Part shown: one piece after another, positions 45,433-53,493 of the stretch
Layout: every line of letters starts with the position of its first letter
How positions within the stretch are numbered: the stretch's first letter is position 1
Assembly: GCA_002343715.1 (NCBI GenBank)
Contig: DDSA01000208.1
Location: 29,147-93,146 of the forward strand
Source of the DNA: Phycisphaerales bacterium UBA2402
Lineage (GTDB): Bacteria; Planctomycetota; Phycisphaerae; Phycisphaerales; UBA1924
Direction: 5' to 3'
DNA: 64,000 nucleotides
The notes under the pieces: model-generated
Told to the model about the DNA's origin: nothing
Seen by the model: only the letters and a program-made list of their open reading frames with translations
Database searches by the model: none
Program-made: the position numbers and the translations under genes

Positions 45433-47313
45433 GTGACACCCTACGAGACATTTGAACACGACGTGATTGTCATCGGAGCCGGCGGAGCCGGCCTCCGCGC
45501 CGCTATCGAGGCATCCCGCGCGGGGTGCAAGGTCGCCCTCATCTGCAAGAGTCTGCTGGGCAAGGCCCACACCGTCATGGCCGAGGGAGGAATGGCCGCG
45601 GCGATGGCCAACGTCGATGACCGCGACAACTGGCGCGTTCACTTCGCCGACACGATGCGCGGCGGTCAATACCTGAACAACCCGCGCATGGCCGAACTGC
45701 ACGCCAAGCAGGCTCCCGAGCGCGTCCATGAACTGGAGGCATGGGGCGCTGTCTTCGACCGCACCAAGGACGGCCGCATCCTGCAGCGCAACTTCGGCGG
45801 CCACCGCTACCCGCGTCTGGCCCACGTCGGCGACCGCACGGGCCTCGAACTCATCCGAACGCTCCAGGACAAGGGCGTTCACTCCGGCATCGATGTGTAC
45901 ATGGAGATGACGGTCCACAGCCTCCTGCTCGGCCCTTCACCTCTCCCCGGACATGCGTACGACAAGTGGTTCTCCATGCCCTCCGCCGAGTCGGCTCGAT
46001 CCAGGCGCGTGATCGGGTGCTTCGGGTACGACCGCGAACTCGGGCGGTTCCGCGTGTGGAAGGCCAAGGCCGTCGTCCTGGCCACCGGCGGCATCGGACG
46101 AGCCTTCAAGATCACCAGCAACTCGTGGGAATACACGGGGGATGGCCATGCGCTGGCCTACGCCGCCGGGGCCGACCTGATGGACATGGAGTTCGTGCAG
46201 TTCCACCCCACGGGGATGGTCTGGCCCCCCAGCGTGCGTGGCATCCTCGTGACCGAGGGGGTGCGCGGGGAGGGCGGGCGTCTGCTCAACAACAAGGGCG
46301 AACGCTTCATGTTCAACGACATCCCCGACAACTACAAGAACCAGACCGCCAAGGATGTCGAGGAGGGGTGGAGGTACGTGACCGGCGACAAGAGCGCCAT
46401 GCGTCCGCCGGAACTCCTCACCCGCGATCACGTCGCTCGCTGCATCAACAAGGAAGTCAAGGCGGGGCGGGGTTCTCCCCACGGCGGCGTCTACCTCGAT
46501 ATCGCATGGATCAAAGAGAAACTCCCCAACGCCGCCGAGCACATCAAGAAAAAACTCCCGAGCATGTACCACCAGTTCATCACGCTCGCGGGGGTTGACA
46601 TTACCAGGGAACCGATGGAAGTCGGCCCGACGACCCACTATGTCATGGGCGGCGTGCGTGTGGATGGGGACACGCAGATGAGCACCGTGCCGGGCCTCTT
46701 CGCCGCGGGCGAGGTCGCCGCCGGTCTGCACGGGGCCAACCGCCTCGGCGGCAACTCCCTCAGCGACCTTCTGGTCTTCGGCAAACTCGCGGGCGAGTAC
46801 GCCGCAACGTTCGCCAAGGACGTGCCCGCGGTCGAGCCCGACCAATCTCAGATCGACGATGCGGCCCGGCGCGCCCTCGATCCGTTCGAGCGGGGCGGAA
46901 GCGGCGAGGGGGCGTACAAGGTGCAGTACGACCTGCAGGACACAATGCAGGCAAACGTTGGCATCGTCCGGGTTGAGAAGGAAATGGCCGCGGCCGTGGA
47001 CGAACTGGCCAAACTCCGGGCCCGGGCCGCGAAGGTCGGCGTGCCCGGCAACCGCGAGTACAACCCCGGCTGGCACACGGCGATGGACCTGCACAACCTG
47101 CTGCTGGTCTCCGAGGCCGTGGCCCGCTCGGCGCTGGAGCGGCGTGAGAGCCGCGGAGCCCAGTTCCGCGAGGATTACCCGGACAAGAGCGAGGAATGCG
47201 CGAAGTTCAACGTCGTCTGCCGCAAGGCCGAGGACGGGTCGATGCGCATCATCCGTGAATCCATCCGCCCGCTCACGGCGGAGCAGAAGCAGGTGATCGA
47301 GGAGAACAAGTAG
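45433..47313 (+). CDS. sdhA: Succinate dehydrogenase/fumarate reductase flavoprotein subunit
   Basis: 626 residues. FAD-binding VIGAGGAGLRAAIEASRAG, KAHTVMAEGGMAAAM with the His that may carry covalent FAD, FGGHRYPRLAHVGDRTG, VQFHPTGM, and RLGGNSLSDLLVFG. The active-site Arg/His of the substrate pocket sits in GGVRVDGDTQMSTVPGLFAAGEVAAGLHGANRLGGNS. Start GTG 45433 has CGGAGAAA upstream. The long C-terminal helix resembles that of SdhA. Direction (succinate oxidation or fumarate reduction) cannot be read from sequence. Confidence 0.95.
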   Translation: MTPYETFEHDVIVIGAGGAGLRAAIEASRAGCKVALICKSLLGKAHTVMAEGGMAAAMANVDDRDNWRVHFADTMRGGQYLNNPRMAELHAKQAPERVHELEAWGAVFDRTKDGRILQRNFGGHRYPRLAHVGDRTGLELIRTLQDKGVHSGIDVYMEMTVHSLLLGPSPLPGHAYDKWFSMPSAESARSRRVIGCFGYDRELGRFRVWKAKAVVLATGGIGRAFKITSNSWEYTGDGHALAYAAGADLMDMEFVQFHPTGMVWPPSVRGILVTEGVRGEGGRLLNNKGERFMFNDIPDNYKNQTAKDVEEGWRYVTGDKSAMRPPELLTRDHVARCINKEVKAGRGSPHGGVYLDIAWIKEKLPNAAEHIKKKLPSMYHQFITLAGVDITREPMEVGPTTHYVMGGVRVDGDTQMSTVPGLFAAGEVAAGLHGANRLGGNSLSDLLVFGKLAGEYAATFAKDVPAVEPDQSQIDDAARRALDPFERGGSGEGAYKVQYDLQDTMQANVGIVRVEKEMAAAVDELAKLRARAAKVGVPGNREYNPGWHTAMDLHNLLLVSEAVARSALERRESRGAQFREDYPDKSEECAKFNVVCRKAEDGSMRIIRESIRPLTAEQKQVIEENK

Positions 47314-47338
47314 TTTCAGGACGGATCAGGACTCACCC

Positions 47339-48088
47339 ATGCCCACCGCCACCTTCCGTATACACCGAGGCGACCAGAAGGCCGCCGAGTTCCGCGACTA
47401 CACCACCGAGATCACCACCGGCATGGTGGTTCTTGACGCCGTTCACCAGATCCAGGCCGAGCAGGCACACGACCTCGCCTGCCGCTGGAACTGCAAGGCC
47501 GGCAAGTGCGGCAGTTGCTCAGCCGAAATCAACGGCAAGCCGGCCCTCATGTGCATGACGCGGTTGGACCAGATCGACCTTTCCCAGCCTGTGACGGTCG
47601 AACCGATGAAGTCCTTCCCCCTCATCCGCGACCTTGTCACCGATGTCTCGTGGAACTACCGGGTCAAGAAGAAGATCAAGCCCTTCCAACCCCGCAAGCC
47701 CGATGCCCCCGACGGCACCTGGCGTATGCAGCAGGCCGATGTGGACCGCGTGCAGGAATACCGCAAGTGCATCGAGTGTTTCCTGTGCCAGGACGTCTGC
47801 CACGTCCTTCGGGACCACCACAAGCACGAGGAGTTCATCGGCCCGAGGTTCCTCGTCTACGCCGCGGCGTTGGAGATGCACCCGCTCGACACAGCCGACC
47901 GGCTGTCGGACCTCAAGAACGAGCACGGCATCGGATTTTGCAATATCACCAAGTGCTGCACGAAGGTGTGCCCCGAGCACATCACCATCACCGACAACGC
48001 CATCATACCGCTCAAGGAGCGCGTGGTCGATGAGTTCTACGACCCGCTGACCAGGCTCTTCAGGATTTTCAAACCCAAGAAGGGTTGA
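47339..48088 (+). CDS. sdhB: Succinate dehydrogenase/fumarate reductase iron-sulfur subunit
   Basis: 249 residues. The N-terminal [2Fe-2S] ligands are Cys48, Cys52, Cys57, Cys60 and Cys72 (CRWNCKAGKCGSC, then LMCM); the C-terminal part has CIECFLCQDVC and CNITKCCTKVC for the 4Fe-4S and 3Fe-4S centres. It carries electrons from the flavoprotein to the quinone site at the anchor. It follows sdhA by 25 bases. The order anchor-flavoprotein-iron-sulfur is preserved. Confidence 0.95.
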   Translation: MPTATFRIHRGDQKAAEFRDYTTEITTGMVVLDAVHQIQAEQAHDLACRWNCKAGKCGSCSAEINGKPALMCMTRLDQIDLSQPVTVEPMKSFPLIRDLVTDVSWNYRVKKKIKPFQPRKPDAPDGTWRMQQADVDRVQEYRKCIECFLCQDVCHVLRDHHKHEEFIGPRFLVYAAALEMHPLDTADRLSDLKNEHGIGFCNITKCCTKVCPEHITITDNAIIPLKERVVDEFYDPLTRLFRIFKPKKG

Positions 48089-48232
48089 GACGATCGAGCG
48101 ACCTGCTCGGTGCCTGTTTGGAATCCGCTGGGTTCGTGCCGTTCAAACAGCGATTCCTCGAACCCTTCCCGACCACCTGCGAACAGGTACACGTTACGCA
48201 CCCGCCCATTCGGGCCGATGGAGAGTTATCAC

Positions 48233-50662
48233 ATGCTCATGCTTCGTGCGACCGTCATCGCGGCTTTATTTTCAGTCTCATGGACCGCCCCCGCGCAGGA
48301 GATTCCCGCGACGGTTCATGATCAGGACGGTTGTCATTCCGGGGTGTGCGATGCGGGGTGCACAATATTGATGCGCCCCGAACCCCGAGGCGTCTGGCGA
48401 GACCGCCGCTGGCCCGGCGGCATCGTTCCATATTCCTTCGGCACGGATGCCACCACAACGCAGCAGAACCAGACCCGTGCCGCGATGGACGTGATCCAGT
48501 CGTGGGTGAATGTGACCTTTGTCCCACGCACGACCGAAGCGGACTTTGTCAACATCATCCCCGCGACCGGCAACTATTCCTTCGTCGGTCGCGTGGGAGG
48601 TTCGCAGGAACTGGGGATGTTCAACTGGGGGACCCAGGCGATCCTGATCCACGAACTCATGCACGCGCTGGGCGTTTGGCACGAGCAGAGCCGATCCGAC
48701 CGCAACATGTTCGTGGAAGTGAACTACCCGGCGATCCAATCGGGCCGGGAGCACAACTTCAACTCCTACGCGACCGAGCCCCTGGCCGGGCACTACGACT
48801 TCGACTCGGTGATGCACTACGGCCCCACGGGCTTCAGCATCAACGGCGATCGGACCATCAAGGTCCGACGCTCCTACGCCCGCGAGTATGCCTACGCCAT
48901 CGGCCAGCGCACGGGCATGAGCAACGGCGACATCTGGACTCTCACCACCATGTACGGCGGAGATCCGCCGGCACGCAACTTTTCTCTCGCCACGCCCGCC
49001 GACGCCTCGGCGGTCGGAACCGTGTGGGCACCGACCTTCTCGTGGGCCGCATCGCAGGGGGCCACTCAATACACTCTCAAAATTGATGATGACCCGGCCT
49101 TCGGCTCGCCCGAGATCAACATCAACACGACCGCCACCACCTACACCCGCACGACGCCGCTCACCCCGAGGAAACTTTACTACTGGACCGTGACCAGCAG
49201 CAACGCCCGGGGCACGGGCAAACCCTTCCCAACGGCTTCTCGCAGTTTCTATACCGACTCGACCCTGCCCGCCATTCTCTATGTGGATGCCTCGGCCCCG
49301 GCGGGGGGTGATGGGCGCTCCTGGACCGGCGCGTTCCGTGACCTGCAGGATGCGCTCGGGCTTGCCTCGGCCTTCGGCGGCCCGGTCGATGAAGTCCGTG
49401 TCGCAAGGGGCACCTACAAACCCGACCGCGGCACCGGGAACCGCAACGCCACGTTCTGGCTCGCGAGCGGTGTCACGGTTCGGGGCGGTTACGCCGGTCG
49501 TGCCTCCGCGACGCCGGACGTGAACGATCCGAACCTTCATCCCACGATCCTGACCGGCGACCTCTCCGGCAACGACGGCGCGAACTTCAGCGGCATGGGC
49601 GACAACGCCTACAACGTTGTCACCGGCAGTTTCCTCGATTCGACCGCTGTGCTCGAGAACATCACGATCCGTGCCGGTAACGCCAACTCGGGCACCTTCC
49701 CCCGATCCCGGGGCGGGGCCATCCAGATCGACGATGGCGACCCGACCTTCCGCGGCTGCATCATCGAGAACTCACAGAGCACCAATCTTTACGGCGGGAT
49801 CAGCATTTCGTTCGGCGCGACACCCAGTTTCTACAACTGCGTTCTGCGGAACATGCGCACCACCGGGGCGGACCCCAACGGCACCGGAGGGTTGGTGGGT
49901 GTCCGCCACAAATCGACCACACTCTTTTCCGCCTGCGAGTTCACGGGCGGCAATGCCCGGCAGGGTGCCGCGGCCTATGTCTTCGACGCACCGGTGACGT
50001 TTCACAACTGCATCGTACGACAGAACACGTCCACGGTTGTCGGCGGTGTACTCCACGCGGCGGCGAACGGCGAACTCACGCTGCTGAACACGTCCACGTT
50101 CGCCAACAACACGCCCGCGGGAGGGGCCTTGCTCCGTGCCGATGCGGCTTCGCTCATCACCGTGACGAACTCCGTCCTCTGGGGCGATTCACCCGCGGAG
50201 ATTGCCGCCGACGCCGCGGCGACGGTGAACGTGACGTATTCGATGGTCCAGGGCGGAAGCGCCGGGACGGGCAACCTCTCGTCCGATCCGATGTACGCCT
50301 CGCCGACGACCGGCGATCTCTCGCTGCGTCCCGGGTCACCCGCGATCGATTCGGGATCGAACCCGGTGGTGCTGGCCGCGGGCCTCACGACCGACTTCAC
50401 GGGTGAACCGCGCCGTGCTGATGATCCGGACATTTCTGACACCGGGCTGGGGTCGGCCCCCATCGTGGACCGGGGCGCGTACGAGCGTCAGCCCCCATGC
50501 CCCGCTGATATCAATATCGACGGCGCTGTGGACGGCTCTGATGTGGAGGCCTTCTTCGCGGCGTGGGAGAGCGCCCATCCGCTCGGTGACTTCAACCAGG
50601 ACGGGGGCGTGGACGGGGGTGATGTCGAGGCGTTTTTCCTCCGCTGGGAGTCCGGTTGCTGA
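48233..50662 (+). CDS. Astacin-type metalloprotease with beta-helix and dockerin-like tail
   Basis: 809 residues. A signal peptide (to about 21) is followed by an astacin (M12A) domain. The zinc motif is complete: HELMHALGVWHEQSRSDR (His140, Glu141, His144, His150) with the Met-turn in SVMHYG. Next come a short Fn3-like segment, a region of repeated strands typical of a right-handed beta-helix (NITIRAGNANSGTFPRSRGGAIQID, GCIIENS, NCVLRNM, NCIVRQN), and two Ca-binding-type repeats at the end (CPADINIDGAVDGSDVEAFF, GDFNQDGGVDGGDVEAFFLRWES), a dockerin-like module common in planctomycete secreted proteins. GGAGAG seven bases upstream decides for ATG 48233. Confidence 0.9.
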   Translation: MLMLRATVIAALFSVSWTAPAQEIPATVHDQDGCHSGVCDAGCTILMRPEPRGVWRDRRWPGGIVPYSFGTDATTTQQNQTRAAMDVIQSWVNVTFVPRTTEADFVNIIPATGNYSFVGRVGGSQELGMFNWGTQAILIHELMHALGVWHEQSRSDRNMFVEVNYPAIQSGREHNFNSYATEPLAGHYDFDSVMHYGPTGFSINGDRTIKVRRSYAREYAYAIGQRTGMSNGDIWTLTTMYGGDPPARNFSLATPADASAVGTVWAPTFSWAASQGATQYTLKIDDDPAFGSPEININTTATTYTRTTPLTPRKLYYWTVTSSNARGTGKPFPTASRSFYTDSTLPAILYVDASAPAGGDGRSWTGAFRDLQDALGLASAFGGPVDEVRVARGTYKPDRGTGNRNATFWLASGVTVRGGYAGRASATPDVNDPNLHPTILTGDLSGNDGANFSGMGDNAYNVVTGSFLDSTAVLENITIRAGNANSGTFPRSRGGAIQIDDGDPTFRGCIIENSQSTNLYGGISISFGATPSFYNCVLRNMRTTGADPNGTGGLVGVRHKSTTLFSACEFTGGNARQGAAAYVFDAPVTFHNCIVRQNTSTVVGGVLHAAANGELTLLNTSTFANNTPAGGALLRADAASLITVTNSVLWGDSPAEIAADAAATVNVTYSMVQGGSAGTGNLSSDPMYASPTTGDLSLRPGSPAIDSGSNPVVLAAGLTTDFTGEPRRADDPDISDTGLGSAPIVDRGAYERQPPCPADINIDGAVDGSDVEAFFAAWESAHPLGDFNQDGGVDGGDVEAFFLRWESGC

Positions 50663-50691
50663 AAGCCGCTCGGCCGTACGCTCTCCGGCAC

Positions 50692-51399
50692 ATGCCGCCC
50701 GTTTCATCGCAGACGTCCGACGATATTCCCTTCGAACTTCCACGAGCATCCCCGGCCGCTCAGCGGCGCGCCGGAGCCTTGCTCGACGCCCTGCGAGAGC
50801 ACTATCCGGCTGCTCATTGCGAACTGAACTATTCGAATCCTCACGAACTGCTCGTGGCGACCATTCTCTCTGCCCAGGCGACCGATGCGGGTGTGAACAA
50901 AGCCACGCCAGCCCTCTTTTCACGCTTCCCCACGCCGGCGGATTATGCGCGATCCACACCGGAGGAAATCGAGCCGTACATCCGCACCATCGGGCTGTTT
51001 CGGAACAAGGCAAAGTCGGTCCACGCCGCGATGACGGCTGTGGTTGAGCGTTTCGGCGGTGTTGTGCCGCGAACGATGGGGGAACTGCTGTCTCTGCGGG
51101 GTGTGGCCCGCAAGACCGCGAACGTGGTGTTGGGCAACGCCTATGGCATCAACTGCGGGTTCGTAGTTGACACGCACATCGAACGACTCTCCGGGCGATT
51201 CGGTCTGGTCCCGCCCGGCACGACCGTGGCGATGATCGAGCGGCACCTGATGTCGCTCTTCCCCCGTGAAACCTGGTGCGAGGTTTCTCACATGCTCATC
51301 TGGCATGGACGCAGGGCTTGCACAGCCCGAGGATCGGCTTGTGCCGACCACCCGATCTGCCGCAAGTTCGGAACATGTTGTGAACTCCGGCACAAGTAA
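50692..51399 (+). CDS. nth: Endonuclease III
   Basis: A base-excision repair DNA glycosylase/AP lyase. It has the helix-hairpin-helix LLSLRGVARKTANVVLGNAYG with the catalytic Lys, VVDTHIERLSGRFGL with the catalytic Asp, and a cysteine-rich C-terminus. There the spacing is C-x6-C-x5-C-x5-C (CTARGSACADHPICRKFGTC, followed by another C) rather than the usual C-x6-C-x2-C-x5-C, so the 4Fe-4S site may be altered. The start is uncertain: ATG 50692 is used; TTG 50656 would overlap the preceding gene. Confidence 0.9.
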   Translation: MPPVSSQTSDDIPFELPRASPAAQRRAGALLDALREHYPAAHCELNYSNPHELLVATILSAQATDAGVNKATPALFSRFPTPADYARSTPEEIEPYIRTIGLFRNKAKSVHAAMTAVVERFGGVVPRTMGELLSLRGVARKTANVVLGNAYGINCGFVVDTHIERLSGRFGLVPPGTTVAMIERHLMSLFPRETWCEVSHMLIWHGRRACTARGSACADHPICRKFGTCCELRHK

Positions 51400-51548
51400 C
51401 CCACCCCACACCCGCTGGATTTTGACTCAACCCGCCCGTTTTCAAACACCCCGTCGAGGGTCGGCACAACCCTGCGAATCCGTACCAGAACACCTTCCAA
51501 GAGTGAACGTACCCTAGAGACAGGCCTCCGGCACCAACCGGCCTGCTG

Positions 51549-53492
51549 ATGACTCCCAGCCAAACCCCAACCCAATCCGATGAAATCACACCGATCCCGG
51601 TCGTGGGCTCGAGCGATGCCGCGATCACGGGCGGCCCGGATCCGCGAGATGCGTTGACTGCCTTTCTGCGTCAACTCCTTGAACTTCAATGCGGGCTGGT
51701 CGGCGGGGCGGCTGGTGTTGTGTTTCTCAATCATGGACCGGGGAACAGCCCCGCCATCGCGGCGACCTACCACGCCCCTTCCTGCGAACGACTGACCGAA
51801 GGAACCGACCCGTTAGGACCGGCAACGCTTCCACGGCTCGAGCGGCTCTCCTCGCAGACGGCAGGCACGATTGAATCCATCACGCTCGCCCGCCCGGGTC
51901 GCGGGATGTACGGCGAAGAACTCCGCCTCCGTGCGCTCTCGGCTCCCCTGGCCGCCGATGGACGGATCGAAGGAACGTGCATCGTCCTCACTCCAGCGCC
52001 GGGGCGTCAAACAACGCCTCCGGATTCGGATGCACTCCGCCTCATCGAACTCGCGGCGGCACGCTTCGAGACATTCCTTTGGCGGCAGCAGTGCTTCGCC
52101 GAGGCCGAGCAGAAACTCATGCTCCGCGAAACCGTCGAGTTGCTCGACGCCTCGCAACAGGGCGGCACCGCCGCGGCCATGGGGTCAATCCTGTGCCAGG
52201 AACTCAAGCGTCGATTCGGCGCGACGCGGGTCTCGATCGGACTTGTTCAGCGAGATTTCATCCGTCTTGTCGCCGTGAGCGGGGCTGACCAGATCGACCG
52301 TAACGCCGCCGCCGTCGAGGCCATCGAGGCCGCGATGGAAGAGTCCGCGGCCCAGGACTGCGAGATCGTCTTCCCTGTCCCGCCGGGGACCGATGCCGAC
52401 CCCGCCCAACGCCGCGTCACCCGCGCCCACGAAGATCTCTCTCGCCGTTTCGGACCTGCGGCGATGCTCAGCCTCCCGCTCCGTGTCGAGGGCGATCTGG
52501 TCGGGGTGGCGCTGCTCGAACGTGAGGCCGACCAACCATTCCCGCTCGGGGCCGCGGCCCTCCTGCGTCTTGTCGCGGAGACCATCGGCCCCGCCCTGTG
52601 GACCCGACGCCTCGCCGATCGGGGCATCTGGGCCGTTTCCCGCGACCGCACCCGGGAACTTGCGGTGGAACTCGTCGGACCCCGTCATACCGGGATGAAA
52701 CTCATCGGCGCGATCATCGCCCTCGCCTTTCTCGGCGCTGCGGTCATCCCGATCCCATCGCGCGTCAGCGCCCACGCCGAAGTACGACCCGCCGCGGCAC
52801 GCACCATCGTGCCGCCGTTCACCGGCTTCCTCGCCGCCGTTTCGGTCAAGCCCGGCGACCATGTGTCAGAAGGCCAGGTGCTGGCGGAAATGGATGTCAG
52901 CGAGGTGCAACTCCAACTGGCGCAGGCCGCCAGTGACCGCGCCAGCCTGACCACCCAGCAGACCGAGTCGCTCAACCGGGGCGAACTGGCAAAGGCCAAG
53001 CAGTTGGAATACGACGCCGCCAAGGCCCACGCCGTCATGCAGCAGGCGGAAGGCTATCTTCGCAACGCTCAGATTCGTTCGCCCATCAATGGTGTCGTCG
53101 GCAAGGGCGACCTGGAGCAGTTCGTTCGTGCCAAAGTCGAACCGACTCAGCCCCTCTTCGAGATCGTGACCGATGCCAACATCTGCGTCGCGTATGTGGA
53201 CGAGCGTGACATTCAGCGGGTATCCAAGGGACAGTCGGGCCGCTTCGTCAGCCGCGCACTCCCCGATGACAAGCTCCCCGTGCGGGTCGTCCGTATCACG
53301 CCCGTCGCCGAGCCGCGTCAGGGCACCAACTCCTACGAGGTCGAACTCGAATCAACCGAGCAGGGCGGAGCCTGGCGCACCCTCCGCCCGGGCATGACCG
53401 GGAAGACAAAACTCGACGACGGATGGACCACCACGCTGGCCACGCTCCTGCGGCCGATCGTGGACGAACTCCGCCTTCGGTGGTGGTGGTGA
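51549..53492 (+). CDS. GAF-GAF-HlyD fusion protein (membrane-fusion adaptor)
   Basis: 647 residues. Two GAF-like domains come first (about 30-165 and 195-350; SVIGL-like VSIGLVQRDFIRLVAVSG, LSLPLRVEGDLVGVALLERE). A single membrane segment follows (about 382-402, LIGAIIALAFLGAAVIPIP). The rest is an HlyD/RND-type adaptor with a lipoyl half-motif (IVPPFTGFLAAVSVKPGDHVSEGQVLAEMD), a coiled hairpin and a beta barrel (IRSPINGVVGKGDLEQFVRAKVEPTQPLFEIV). Cytoplasmic GAF sensing joined to a periplasmic adaptor is uncommon. It is the first gene of a tight operon with an M50/HlyD protein and a SecA paralogue. Confidence 0.85.
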   Translation: MTPSQTPTQSDEITPIPVVGSSDAAITGGPDPRDALTAFLRQLLELQCGLVGGAAGVVFLNHGPGNSPAIAATYHAPSCERLTEGTDPLGPATLPRLERLSSQTAGTIESITLARPGRGMYGEELRLRALSAPLAADGRIEGTCIVLTPAPGRQTTPPDSDALRLIELAAARFETFLWRQQCFAEAEQKLMLRETVELLDASQQGGTAAAMGSILCQELKRRFGATRVSIGLVQRDFIRLVAVSGADQIDRNAAAVEAIEAAMEESAAQDCEIVFPVPPGTDADPAQRRVTRAHEDLSRRFGPAAMLSLPLRVEGDLVGVALLEREADQPFPLGAAALLRLVAETIGPALWTRRLADRGIWAVSRDRTRELAVELVGPRHTGMKLIGAIIALAFLGAAVIPIPSRVSAHAEVRPAAARTIVPPFTGFLAAVSVKPGDHVSEGQVLAEMDVSEVQLQLAQAASDRASLTTQQTESLNRGELAKAKQLEYDAAKAHAVMQQAEGYLRNAQIRSPINGVVGKGDLEQFVRAKVEPTQPLFEIVTDANICVAYVDERDIQRVSKGQSGRFVSRALPDDKLPVRVVRITPVAEPRQGTNSYEVELESTEQGGAWRTLRPGMTGKTKLDDGWTTTLATLLRPIVDELRLRWWW

Positions 53493-53493
53493 C

